A DNA stretch of 64,000 nucleotides from positions 2,542,001 through 2,606,000 of the forward strand of contig CATQJD010000146.1 in the NCBI GenBank assembly GCA_958298945.1, read 5' to 3'. Within the stretch, counting starts at the first letter, position 1. The number at the start of each line of letters is the position of its first letter. The position numbers and the translations under genes were made by a program. This stretch comes from Atherix ibis (Eukaryota; Arthropoda; Insecta; Diptera; Athericidae). Below the pieces are notes generated by a model, which saw only the letters and a program-made list of their open reading frames with translations, made no database searches and was not told the DNA's origin. Positions 41,477 through 54,760 of the stretch are shown here, in pieces.

Positions 41477-43215
41477 ATACTACTTCATATTCCTCTTAAA
41501 TATACTACTCCATATTCCTCTTAAACATACTACTCTTCATATTCCTCTTAAACATACTACTTCATATTCCTCTTAAACATACTACTTCATATTCCCCTTA
41601 AACATACTACTTCAAATTCATCTTAAACATACTTCTTCATATTCCTCTTAAATATACTACTTCATTTTCGTCTTAAACATACTACTTCATATTCCTCTTA
41701 AACATACTACTTCATATTCCTCTTAAACATACTATTTCATATTCCCCTTAAATATACTACCTCATATTCCTCTTAAATATACTACTTCATATTCCTCTTA
41801 AACATACTACTTCATATTCCTCTTAAATATACTACTTCATATTCCTCTTAAATATACTACTTTATATTCCTCTTAAATATGCTACTTCATATTCCTCTTA
41901 AACATACTACTTCATATTCCTCTTAAACATACTACTTCATATTCCTATTAAACATACTACTTCATATTCCTCTTAAACATACTACTTCATATTCCTCTTA
42001 AACATACTACTTCATATTGCTTTCAAACATACTACTTCATATTCCTCTTAAACATACTACTTCTTATTCCTCTTAAACATATTACTTCATATTCCTCTTA
42101 AGCATACTACTTCATATTCCTCTTAAACATACTACTTCATATTCCTCTTAAACATACTACTTCATATTCCTCTTAAACATACTACTTCATATTCCTCTTA
42201 AACATACTACTTCATATTCCTCTTAAACATACTACTTCATATTCCTCTTAAACATACTACTTCATATTCCTCTTAAACATACTACTTCATATTCCTGTTA
42301 AACATACTACTTCATATTCCTCTTAAACATACTACTTCATATTCCTCTTAAACATACTACTTCATATTACTCTTAAACATACTACTTCATATTCCTCTTA
42401 AACATACTATTTCATATTCCTCTTAAATATACTACTTCATATTCCTCTTAAACATACTACTTCATATTCCTCTTAAACATACTACTTCATATTACTCTTA
42501 AATATACTACTTCATATACGTCTTAAACATACTACTTCTTATTCCTCTTAAACATACTACTTCATATTCCTCTTATACATATTACTTTATATTCCTCTTA
42601 ATATTACTACTTCATATCCCTCTTAAACGTACAACTTCATATTCCTCTTAAACATACTACTTCATATTCCTCTTAAACATACTACTTCATATTCCCCTTA
42701 AACATACTACTTCATATTCCTCTTAAACATACTACTTCATATTGCTTTCAAACATACTACTTCATATTCCTCTTAAACATACTACTTCATATTCCTCTTA
42801 AACATACTACTTCATATTCCTCTTAAACATACTACTTCATATTCCTCTTAAATATACTACTTCATATTCCTCTTAAATATACTACTTTATATTCCTCTTA
42901 AATATACTACTTCATATTCCTCTTAAACATACTACTTCATATTCCTCTTAAACATACTACTTCATATTCCTCTTAAACATACTACTTCATATTCCTCTTA
43001 AACATACTACTTCATATTCCTCTTAAACATACTACTTCATATTCCTGTTAAACATACTACTTCATATTCTTCTTAAACATACTACTTCATATTCGTCTTA
43101 AACATACTACTTCATATTCCTCTTAAACATACTACTTCATATTCCTCTTAGAGATACTACTTTATATTCCTCTCAAATATACTACTTCATATTCCTCTTA
43201 AATATACTACTTCAT

Positions 43216-43239
43216 ATTCCTCTTAAACATACTACTTAT
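43216..43239. repeat. 24-bp monomer (ACTACTTATATTCC)
   Basis: The C of TTCAT is lost, giving ACTTAT before the next ATTCC. No other copy was seen. It lies one monomer upstream of a 27-bp monomer. Confidence 0.9.
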
Positions 43240-43264
43240 ATTCCTCTTAAGCATACTACTTCAA

Positions 43265-43291
43265 ATTCCCCTTAAACATAACATACTTCAT
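43265..43291. repeat. 27-bp monomer (AAACATAACATACTTCAT)
   Basis: ACAT appears to be duplicated with loss of CT, for a net gain of 2 bp. The monomer begins ATTCCCCTT. It is the only copy seen. With the 24-bp monomer at 43,216 it makes this the most irregular stretch of about 80 bp in the window. Confidence 0.9.
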
Positions 43292-45739
43292 ATTCCTCTT
43301 AAATATACTACTTCATATTCCTTTTAAATATACTACTTCATATTTTTCTTAAACATACTACTTCATATTCCTCTTAAACATACTACTTCATATTCCTCTT
43401 AAATATACTACTTCACATTCCTCTTAAACATACTACTTCATATTCCTCTTAAACATACTACTTCATATTATTCTTAAACATACTACTTCACATTCCTCTT
43501 AGACATACTACTTCATATTCCTCTTAAACATACTACTTCATATTCCTCTTACACATACTACTTCATATTCCTGTTAAACATACTACTTCATATTCCTCTT
43601 AAACACAGTACTTCATATTCTTCTTAAACATACTACTTCATATTCCTCTTAAACATACTCCTTTATATTCCTCTTAAACATACTACTTCATATTCCTCTG
43701 AAACATACTACTTCATATTTCTCTTAAATATACTACTTCATATTCCTCTTAAATATACAACTTCATATTTCTCTTAAACATACTACTGGATATTCCTCTT
43801 AAGCATACTACTTCATATTCCTCTTAAACATGCTACTTCATTTTCCTCTTAAACTTACTACTTCATATTCCTCTTAAACATACTACTTCATATTCCTCTT
43901 AAACATACTAATTCATATTCCTCTTAAGCATACTACTTCATATTCTTCTTAAACATACTACTTCATATTCCTCTTAAACATACTACTTCATATTCCTCTT
44001 AAACATACTATTTCATATTCCTCTTAAAGATACTACTTCATATTCCTCTTAAAAATACTACCTCATATTCCTCTTAAATATACTACTATATTTCTCTTAA
44101 ACATACTACTTCATATTCCTCTTAAAAATACTACTTCATATTCCTCTTAAACATACTACTTCATATATCTCTTAAACATACTACTTCATATTCCTCTTAA
44201 ACATACTATTTCATATTCCTCTTAAATATACTACTTCATATTCCTCCTAAACATACTACTTCATATTCCTCTTAAACATACTACTTCATATTACTCTTAA
44301 ATATACTACTTCATATACGTCTTAAACATACTACTTCATATTCCTCTTAAACATACTACTTCATATTCCTCTTAAACATACTATTTCATATTCCCCTTAA
44401 ATATACTACCTCATATTCCTCTTAAACATACTACTTCATATTCCTCTTAAACGTATAACTTCATATTCCTCTTAAACTTACTACTTCATATCCCTCTTAA
44501 ACATACAACTTCATATTCCTCTTAAACATACTACTTCATATACCTCTTAAACATACTACTTCATATTCCTCTTAAAGATACTACTTCATATTCCTCTTAA
44601 ATATACTACTCCATATTCCTCTTAAACATACTACTCTTCATATTCCTCTTAAACATACTACTTCATATTCCTCTTAAACATACTACTTCATATTCCCCTT
44701 AAACATACTACTTCAAATTCCTCTTAAACATACTTCTTCATATTCCTCTTAAATATACTACTTCATTTTCGTCTTAAACATACTACTTCATATTCCTCTT
44801 AAACATACTACTTCATATTCCTCTTAAACATACTATTTCATATTCCCCTTAAATATACTACCTCATATTCCTCTTAAATATACTACTTTATATTCCTCTT
44901 AAACATACTACTTCATATTCCTCTTAAATATACTACTTCAAATTCCTCTTAAATATACTACTTTATATTCCTCTTAAATATACTACTTCATATTCCTCTT
45001 AAACATACTACTTCATATTCCTCTTAAACATACTACTTCATATTCCTATTAAACATACTACTTCATATTCCTCTTAAACATACTACTTCATATTCCTCTT
45101 AAACATACTACTTCATAGTGCTTTCAAACATACTACTTCATATTCCTCTTAAACATACTACTTCTTATTCCTCTTAAACATATTACTTCATATTCCTCTT
45201 AAGCATACTACTTCATATTCCTCTTAAACATACTACTTCATATTCCTCTTAAACATACTACTTCATATTCCTCTTAAACATACTACTTCATATTCCTCTT
45301 AAACATACTACTTCATATTCCTCTTAAACATACTACTTCATATTCCTCTTAAACATACTACTTCATATTCCTGTTAAACATACTACTTCATATTCCTCTT
45401 AAACATGCTACTTCATATTCCTCTTAAACATACTACTTCATATTCCTCTTAAAGATACTACTTCATATTCCTCTTAAAAATACTACCTCATATTCCTCTT
45501 AAATATACTACTATATTTCTCTTAAACATACTACTTCATATTCCTCTTAAAAATACTACTTCATATTCCTCTTAAACGTACTACTTCATATTACTCATAA
45601 ACATACTGATTCATATTCCTCTTAAACATACTATTTCATATTCCTCTTAAATATACTACTTCATATTCCTGTTAAACATACTACTTCATATTCCTCTTAA
45701 ACATACTACTTCATATTACTCTTAAATATACTACTTCAT

Positions 45740-45761
45740 ATACGTCTTAAACATACTTCAT
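45740..45761. repeat. 22-bp monomer (ATACGTCTT with CTAC shortened)
   Basis: The monomer reads ATACGTCTTAAACATACTTC: one CTA is missing, the largest single loss (3 bp) in the window. The parental full-length ATACGTC monomer is at 41,290, 42,518 and 44,325. No other 22-bp copy was seen. Confidence 0.9.
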
Positions 45762-45899
45762 ATTCCTCTTAAACATACTACTTCATATTCCTCTTATACA
45801 TATTACTTCATATTCCTCTTAAGCTTACTATTTCATATCCCTCTTAAACGTACAACTTCATATTCCTCTTAAACATACTACTTCATATTCCTCTTAAAC

Positions 45900-48100
45900 A
45901 TACTACTTCATATTCCTCTTAAAGATACTACTTCATATTCCTCTTAAATATACTACTCCATATTCCTCTTAAACATACTACTCTTCATATTCCTCTTAAA
46001 CATACTACTTCATATTCATCTTAAACATACTACTTCATATTCCCCTTAAACATACTACTTCATATTCCTCTTAAACATACTACTTCATATTGCTTTCAAA
46101 CATACTACTTCATATTCCTCTTAAACATACTACTTCTTATTCCTCTTAAACATATTACTTCATATTCCTCTTACGCATACTACTTCATATTCCTCTTAAA
46201 CATACTTCTTCATATTCCTCTTAAATATACTACTTTATTTTCCTCTTAAACATACTACTTCATATTCCTCTTAAACATACTACTTCATATTCCTCTTAAA
46301 CATACTATTTCATATTCCCCTTAAATATACTACTTCATATTCCTCTTAAATATACTACTTCATATTCCTCTTAAACATACTACTTCATATTCCTCTTAAA
46401 TATACTACTTCATATTCCTCTTAAATATACTACTTTATATTCCTCTTAAATATACTACTTCATATTCCTCTTAAACATACTACTTCATATTCCTCTTAAA
46501 CATACTACTTCATATTCCTCTTAAAGATACTACTTCATATTCCTCTTAAATATACTACTCCATATTCCTCTTAAACATACTACTCTTCATATTCCTCTTA
46601 AACATACTACTTCATATTTATCTTAAACATACTACTTCATATTCCCCTTAAACATACTACTTCATATTCCTCTTAAACATACTACTTCATATTGCTTTCA
46701 AACATACTACTTCATATTCCTCTTAAACATACTACTTCTTATTCCTCTTAAACATATTACTTCATATTCCTCTTACGCATACTACTTCATATTCCTCTTA
46801 AACATACTTCTTCATATTCCTCTTAAATATACTACTTCATTTTCCTCTTAAACATACTACTTCATATTCCTCTTAAACATACTACTTCATATTCCTCTTA
46901 AACATACTATTTCATATTCCCCTTAAATATACTACTTCATATTCCTCTTAAATATACTACTTCATATTCCTCTTAAATATACTACTTCATATTCCTCTTA
47001 AATATACTACTTCATATTCCTCTTAAATATACTACTTTATATTCCTCTTAAATATACTACTTCATATTCCTCTTAAACATACTACTTCATATTCCTCTTA
47101 AACATACTACTTCATATTCCTGTTAAACATACTACTTCATATTCCTCTTAAACATACTACTTCATATTCCTCTTAAACATACTACTTCATATTCCTCTTA
47201 AACATACTATTTCATATTCCCCTTAAATATACTACTTCATATTCCTCTTAAATATACTACTTCATATTCCTCTTAAACATACTACTTCATATTCCTCTTA
47301 AATATACTACTTCATATTCCTCTTAAATATACTACTTTATATTCCTCTTAAATATACTACTTCATATTCCTCTTAAACATACTACTTCATATTCCTCTTA
47401 AACATACTACTTCATATTCCTCTTAATGATACTACTTCATATTCCTCTTAAATATACTACTCCATATTCCTCTTAAACATACTACTCTTCATATTCCTCT
47501 TAAACATACTACTTCATATTTATCTTAAACATACTACTTCATATTCCCCTTAAACATACTACTTCATATTCCTCTTAAACATACTACTTCATATTGCTTT
47601 CAAACATACTACTTCATATTCCTCTTAAACATACTACTTCTTATTCCTCTTAAACATATTACTTCATATTCCTCTTACGCATACTACTTCATATTCCTCT
47701 TAAACATACTTCTTCATATTCCTCTTAAATATACTACTTCATTTTCCTCTTAAACATACTACTTCATATTCCTCTTAAACATACTACTTCATATTCCTCT
47801 TAAACATACTATTTCATATTCCCCTTAAATATACTACTTCATATTCCTCTTAAATATACTACTTCATATTCCTCTTAAATATACTACTTCATATTCCTCT
47901 TAAATATACTACTTCATATTCCTCTTAAATATACTACTTTATATTCCTCTTAAATATACTACTTCATATTCCTCTTAAACATACTACTTCATATTCCTCT
48001 TAAACATACTACTTCATATTCCTGTTAAACATACTACTTCATATTCCTCTTAAACATACTACTTCATATTCCTCTTAAACATACTACATCATATTCCTGT
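45900..48100. repeat. 602-bp and 902-bp stepped copies
   Basis: TACTCTTC at 45979, 46581 and 47483 and TTACGCATAC at 46171, 46773 and 47675 both step by 602 then 902 bp. Each copy runs AAAGAT or AATGAT, CTCCAT, the 27-bp monomer, TTCCCCTT, TGCTTTCAAAC, TTCTTATTCC, TTACGCAT, TTCATTTTCC, then TTCCCCTTAAATAT. The extra 300 bp of the second step repeats the TATTTCATATTCCCCTT stretch (about 46,910 and 47,210). Confidence 0.88.
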
Positions 48101-48342
48101 TAAACATACTACTTCATATTCCTCTTAAACATACTACTTCATATTCGTCTTAAACATACTACTTCATATTCCTCTTAAACATACTACTTCATATTCCTCT
48201 TGAAGATATTACTTCATATTCCTCTCAAATATACTACTTCACATTCCTCTTAAATATACTACTTCATATTCCTCTTTAACATACTGCTTCATATTCCTCT
48301 TAAACATACTACTTCATATTCCTCTTAAATATACTACTTCAT

Positions 48343-48369
48343 ATACCCATTTTAATAATACTACTTCAT
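48343..48369. repeat. 27-bp monomer (ATACCCATTTTAATAATAC)
   Basis: This is the most divergent monomer in the window: ATACCCATTTTAATAATAC replaces ATTCCTCTTAAACATAC, a net +2 bp. A related form is at 50,120. It marks the change from the 602/902-bp region to the next block. Confidence 0.9.
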
Positions 48370-50146
48370 ATTCCTCTTAAATATAATACTTCATATTCCT
48401 CCTAAACATACTACTTCATATTCCTCTTAAACATACGACTTCATATTCATCTTAAACATACTACTTCATATTCTTCTTAAACATACTACTTCATATTCCT
48501 CTTAAATATACTGCTTTGTATTCCTCTTAAACATACCACTTCATATTCCTCTTAAACATACTACTTCATATTGCTCTTAAACATACTACTTCATATTCCT
48601 CTTAAACATACTACTTCATATTGCTCTTAAACATACTACTTAATATTCCTCTTAAATATACTACTTTATATTCCTCTTAAACATACTACTTCATATTCCT
48701 CTTAAACATACTACTTCATATTCCTCTTAAACATACTACTTCATATTCCTCTTAAACATACTACCTTATATTCCTCTTAAATATACTACTTCATATGCCT
48801 CTTAAATATACTACTTCCTATTCCTTTTAAATATACTACTTCATATTCCTCTTAAACATACTACTTCATATTCCTCTTAAACATACTACTTCATATTCAT
48901 CTTTAACATACTACTTCATATTCCTCTTCAATATACTACTTCATATTCTTTTTAAAAATACTACTTCATTTTCCTCTTAAACATACTACTTCATATTCCT
49001 CTTAAACATACTACTTCATATTCCTCTTAAACATACTACTTCATATTCATCTTAAACATACTACTTTATATTCTTCTTAAACATACTACTTCATATTCCC
49101 CTTAAATATACTGCTTTATATTCCTCTTAAACATACCACTTCATATTCCTCTTAAACATACTACTTCATATTCCTCTTAAACATACTACTTCATATTCCT
49201 CTTAAACATACTACTTCATATTGCTTTTAAACATACTACTTAATATTCCTCTTAAATATACTACTTTATATTCCTCTTAAACATACTACTTCATATTCCT
49301 CTTAAAAATACTACTTCATATTCCTCTTAAACATACTACTTCATATTACTCTTAAACATACTACCTTATATTCCTCTTTAATATACTACTTCATATGCCT
49401 CTTATATATACTACTTCCTATTCCTTTTAAATATACTACTTCATATTCCTATTAAACATACTATTTCATATTCCTCTTAAACATACTACTTCTTATTCCT
49501 CTTTAACATACTACTTCATATTCCTCTTAAATATATTACTTCATATTCTTTTTAAAAATACTACTTCATATTCCTCTTAAACATACTACTTCATATTCCT
49601 CTTAAACATACTACTTTATATTCCTCTTAAACATACTACTTCATATTCCTCTTAACTATACTACTTCATATTCCTCTTAAACATACTACTTCATAGTCCC
49701 CTTCAATATAATACTTCATATTCCTCTTAAACATACTACTTCATATTCCTCTTAAACATACTACTTCATATTCCTCTTAAATATACTACTTCATATTCCT
49801 CTTAAATATACTACTTCATATTCGTCTTAAACATACTACTTCATGTTCCTCTTAAACATACTACTTCACATTCCCCTTAAACATACTACTTCACATTCCT
49901 CTTAAACATACTACTTCATATTCCTCTTAAATATACTACCTCATATTCCTCTTTAACATACTACTTCATATTCCTCTTAAACATACTACTTCATATTCCT
50001 CTTAAATATACTACTTCATTTTCCTCTTAAACGTACTACTTCATAATCCTTTTAAACATACTGCTTCATATTCCTCTTAAACATACTACTTCATATTCCT
50101 CCATAATATACTACTTCATATACCCCTTTTAATAATACAACTTCAT
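48343..50146. repeat. Copies at 600-bp and 1,777-bp offsets
   Basis: The divergent ATACCC monomers at 48,343-48,369 and 50,120-50,146 are 1,777 bp apart (71 monomers plus 2), with similar neighbours (TTCATCTT, then CTGCTTT, then CATACCA). Inside, CTGCTTTGTA/CTGCTTTATA at 48511/49111 and ATGCCTCTT with TTCCTATTCCTTTT at 48795/49395 are 600 bp apart. The copies here are more diverged than elsewhere in the right half. Confidence 0.78.
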
Positions 50147-50159
50147 ATTCCTCTTAAAT

Positions 50160-52910
50160 ATATTACTTCATTTTGCTCTTAAACATACTAATTCATATTC
50201 CTCTTAAACATACTACTTCATATTCATCTTAAACATACTACTTCATATTCTTCTTAAACATACTACTTCATATTCCTCTTAAATTTACTGCTTTATTTTC
50301 CTCTTAAACATACCATTTCATATTCCTCTGAAACACACTACTTCATATTCCTCTTAAACATACTACTTCATATTCCTCTTAAACATACTACTTTATATTC
50401 CTCTTAAACATACTACTTCATGTTCCTCTTAAACATACTACTTCATATTCCTCTTAATTATACTACTTCATATTCCCCGTAAATATTCTACTTCATATTC
50501 CTCTTTAATATACTACTTCATATTCCTCTTAAATATACTACTTCATATTCCTCTTAAACATACTACTTCATATTCCTCTTAAACATATTACTTCATATTC
50601 CTCTTAAACATACTACTTCATATTGCTCTTAAATATACTACCTCATATTCATTTTAAACATACTACTTCATATTCCTCTTAAACATACTACTTCATATTC
50701 CTCTTAAACATACTACTTCATATTCCTCTTAAACATACTACTTCATATTCCTCTTAAACATACTACTTCATATTCCTCTTAAACTTATTACTTCATATTC
50801 CTCTTAAATATACTACTTCATATTCCTCTTAAACATACTACTTCATATTCCTCTTAAACATACTACTTCATATTCCTCTTAAACATACTACTTCATATTC
50901 CTCTTAAACATACTACTTCATATTCCTCTTAAATATACTACTTCAAATTCCTCTTAAACATACTACCTCATATTCCTCTTAAACATACTACTTCATATTC
51001 CTTTTAAACATACTACTTCATATTCCTCTTAAATATATTACTTCATATTCCTCTTAAATATACTACTTCATATTCCTCTTAAACATACTACTTCATATTC
51101 CTCTTAAACATACTACTTCATATTCCTCTTAAACATACTACTTCATATTCCTCTTAAACATACGACTTCATATTCCTCTTAAACATACTACTTCATATTC
51201 CTCTTAAACATACTACTTCATATTCCTCTTAAACATACTACTTCACATTCCTCTTAAATATACTACTTCATATTCCTTTTAAATATACTACTTTATATTC
51301 CTCTTAAACATACTACTTCATATTGCTCTTAAACATACTACTTCATATTCCTCTTAAACATACTACTTCAAATTCCTCTAAAACATACTACTTCATTTTC
51401 CTCTTAAACACACTACTTCATATTCCTCTTAATTATACTACTTCATATGCTTCTCAAATATACTACTTCCTATTCCTTTTAAATATACTACTTCATATTC
51501 CTCTTAAACATACTACTTCATATTCCTCTTAAATATATTACTTCATATTCCTCTTAAACATACTAATTCATATTCCTCTTAAACATACTACTTCATATTC
51601 ATCTTAAACATACTACTTCATATTCTTCTTAAACATACTACTTCATATTCCTCTTAAATTTACTGCTTTATTTTCCTCTTAAACATACCATTTCATATTC
51701 CTCTGAAACACACTACTTCATATTCCTCTTAAACATACTACTTCATATTCCTCTTAAACATACTACTTTATATTCCTCTTAAACATACTACTTCATGTTC
51801 CTCTTAAACATACTACTTCATATTCCTCTTAATTATACTACTTCATATTCCCCGTAAATATTCTACTTCATATTCCTCTTTAATATACTACTTCATATTC
51901 CTCTTAAATATACTACTTCATATTCCTCTTAAACATACTACTTCATATTCCTCTTAACCATATTACTTCATATTCCTCTTAAACATACTACTTCATATTG
52001 CTCTTAAATATACTACCTCATATTCATTTTAAACATACTACTTCATATTCCTCTTAAACATACTACTTCATATTCCTCTTAAACATACTACTTCATATTC
52101 CTCTTAAACATACTACTTCATATTCCTCTTAAACATACTACTTCATATTCCTCTTAAACTTATTACTTCATATTCCTCTTAAATATACTACTTCATATTC
52201 CTCTTAAACATACTACTTCATATTCCTCTTAAACATACTACTTCATATTCCTCTTAAACATACTACTTCATATTCCTCTTAAACATACTACTTCATATTC
52301 CTCTTAAATATACTACTTCAAATTCCTCTTAAACATACTACCTCATATTCCTCTTAAACATACTACTTCATATTCCTCTTAAACATACTACTTCATATTC
52401 CTCTTAAATATATTACTTCATATTCCTCTTAAATATACTACTTCATATTCCTCTTAAACATACTACTTCATATTCCTCTTAAACATACTACTTCATATTC
52501 CTCTTAAACATACTACTTCATATTCCTCTTAAACATACGACTTCATATTCCTCTTAAACATACTACTTCATATTCCTCTTAAACATACTACTTCATATTC
52601 CTCTTAAACATACTACTTCACATTCCTCTTAAATATACTACTTCATATTCCTTTTAAATATACTACTTTATATTCCTCTTAAACATACTACTTCATATTG
52701 CTCTTAAACATACTACTTCATATTCCTCTTAAACATACTACTTCAAATTCCTCTAAAACATACTACTTCATTTTCCTCTTAAACACACTACTTCATATTC
52801 CTCTTAATTATACTACTTCATATGCTTCTCAAATATACTACTTCCTATTCCTTTTAAATATACTACTTCATATTCCTCTTAAACATACTACTTCATATTC
52901 CTCTTAAACA
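50160..52910. repeat. 1,375-bp tandem duplication (55 monomers)
   Basis: Units are about 50,160-51,534 and 51,535-52,910. Pairs at 1,375 bp: AATTCA 50190/51565, CTGCTTTAT 50288/51663, CCCCGTAAAT 50475/51850 and ATGCTTCTCAAAT 51447/52822. I noticed only a handful of differences (for example CCTTTTAAAC at 51,001 versus CCTCTTAAAC; AACCAT near 51,957). It is among the most similar pairs in the window, so it is recent or recently homogenised. Both units contain the same TTG-initiated 69-codon chance open frame. Confidence 0.92.
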
Positions 52911-53159
52911 TACTACTTCATATTCCTCTTTAACATACTACTTCATATTCCTCTTAAAAATACTACTTCATATTTCTCTTAAATATACTACTTTATGTTC
53001 CTCTTAAGTATACTACTTCATATTCCTCTTAAATATACTACTTCATATTCCTCTTAAACATACTACTTCATATTCCTCCTAAACATACTACTTCATATTC
53101 CTCTTAAACATACTACTTTATATTCCTCTTAAACATACTACTTCATGTTCCTCTTAAAC

Positions 53160-54760
53160 ATACTACTTCATATTCCTCTTAATTATACTACTTCATATTC
53201 CCCGTAAATTTTCTACTTCATATTCCTCTTTAATATACTACTTCATATTCCTCTTAAAAATACTTCTTCATATTCCTCTTAAATATACTACTTTATGTTC
53301 CTCTTAAATATACTACTTAATATTCCTCTTAAATATACTACTTCATATTCATCTTAAACATACTACTTCATATTCCTCCTAAACATACTACTTCATATTC
53401 CTCTTAAACATACTACTTCATATTCCTCTTAAATATACTACTTCATATTCCTCTTAATCATACTACTTCATATTCCTCTTAAACATACTAATTCATATTC
53501 CTCTTAAACATACTACTTCATATTCCTCTTAAATATACTACTTCATATTCATCTTAAACCTACTACTTCATATTCCTCTTAAACATACTACTTCATATTC
53601 CTCTTAAACATACTACTTCATATTCCTCTTAAACATACTACTTCATATTCCTCTTAAACATACTACTTCATATTCCTCTTAAACTTACTACTTCATATTC
53701 CTCTTAAATATACTACTTCATATTCCTCTGAAACATACTACTTCATATTCCTCTTAAACATACTACTTCATATTCCTCTTAAACATACTACTTCATATTC
53801 CTCTTAAACATAATACTTCATATTCCTCTTAAATATACAACTTCAAATTCCTCTTAAACATACTACCTCATATTCCTCTTAAACATACTACTTCATATTC
53901 CTCTTAAACAAACTACTTCATATTCCTCTTAAATAAATTACTTCATATTCCTCTTAAATATACTACTTCATATTCCTCTTAAGCATACTACTTCATATTC
54001 CTCTTAAACATACTACTTCATATTCCTCTTAAACATACTACTTCATATTCCTCTTAAACATACTACTTCATATTCCTCTTAAATATACTACTTCATATTC
54101 CTCTTAAACATACTACTTCATATTCCTCTTAAACATAATACTTCATATTCCTCTTTAACATACTACTTCAGATTCCTCTTAAATATACTACTTCATATTC
54201 CTCTTAACCATACTACTTCATATTCCTCTTAAACATACAACTTCATATTCCTCTTAAACATACGACTTCATATTCCTCTTAAACATACTACTTCATATTC
54301 CTCTTAAACATACTACTTCATATTGCTCTTAAACATACTACTTCATATTCCTCTTAAATATACTACTTCATATTCCTTTTAAATATACTACTTTATATTC
54401 CTCTTAAACATACTTCTTCATATTGCTCTTAAACATACTACTTCATATTCCTCTTAAACATACTACTTCATATTCCTCTTAAACATACTACTTCATATTC
54501 CTCTTAAACATACTACTTCATATTCCTCTTAAATATACTACTTCATATGCTTCTTAAATATACTACTTCCTATTCCTTTTAAATATACTACTTCATATTC
54601 CTCTTAAACATACTACTTCATATTCCTCTTAAACATACTACTTCATATTCCTCTTTAACATACTACTTCATATTCCTCTTAAATATACTACTTCATATTC
54701 GTTTTAAAAATACTACTTCATATTCCTCTTAAACATACTACTTCATATTCCTCTTAAACA
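53160..54760. repeat. Left copy of a 9,246-9,271-bp long-range duplicate
   Basis: CCCCGTAAAT at 53200 and 62471 and TTAATCATAC at 53454 and 62725 are 9,271 bp apart: 371 monomers minus the four 1-bp losses between them. Further on, CCTTTTAAATAT at 54375 and 63621 and GTTTTAAAA at 54701 and 63947 are 9,246 bp apart, one monomer fewer. Correspondence continues to the end of the window. The copies bracket the 54.6-61.6 kb block. Confidence 0.85.

Larger units (their letters stand above)
30630..45530. repeat. 23-bp monomer family (TTCATATTCC shortened by 2)
   Basis: Four monomer junctions read CTACTAAATTTCTC (30641 and 41057) or CTACTATATTTCTC (44083 and 45508) in place of CTACTTCATATTCCTC, a net loss of 2 bp. 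All four follow the same pair of variants, AAAGATAC then AAAAATACTACCTCAT, so they descend from one event. The A-to-T change splits them into an older and a younger pair. Spacings are 10,416, 3,026 and 1,425 bp. Confidence 0.92.
41531..47500. repeat. 27-bp monomer family (CTACTCTTCAT), five copies
   Basis: A 2-bp gain turns CTACTTCAT into CTACTCTTCAT, with TACTCTTC beginning at 41531, 44632, 45979, 46581 and 47483. All follow an AATATACTACTCCAT monomer, so they share one origin. Steps are 3,101, 1,347, 602 and 902 bp. The gain often offsets a nearby 23-bp monomer, so the array returns to phase. Confidence 0.94.

Noticed and set aside
51323..51532. 69-codon open frame, repeated at 52,698-52,907
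   Set aside because: It starts at TTG, has no ribosome-site or gene context, and reads a 25-residue repeat dictated by three 25-bp monomers. It exists only because two in-frame TAA triplets are mutated. Not a gene.
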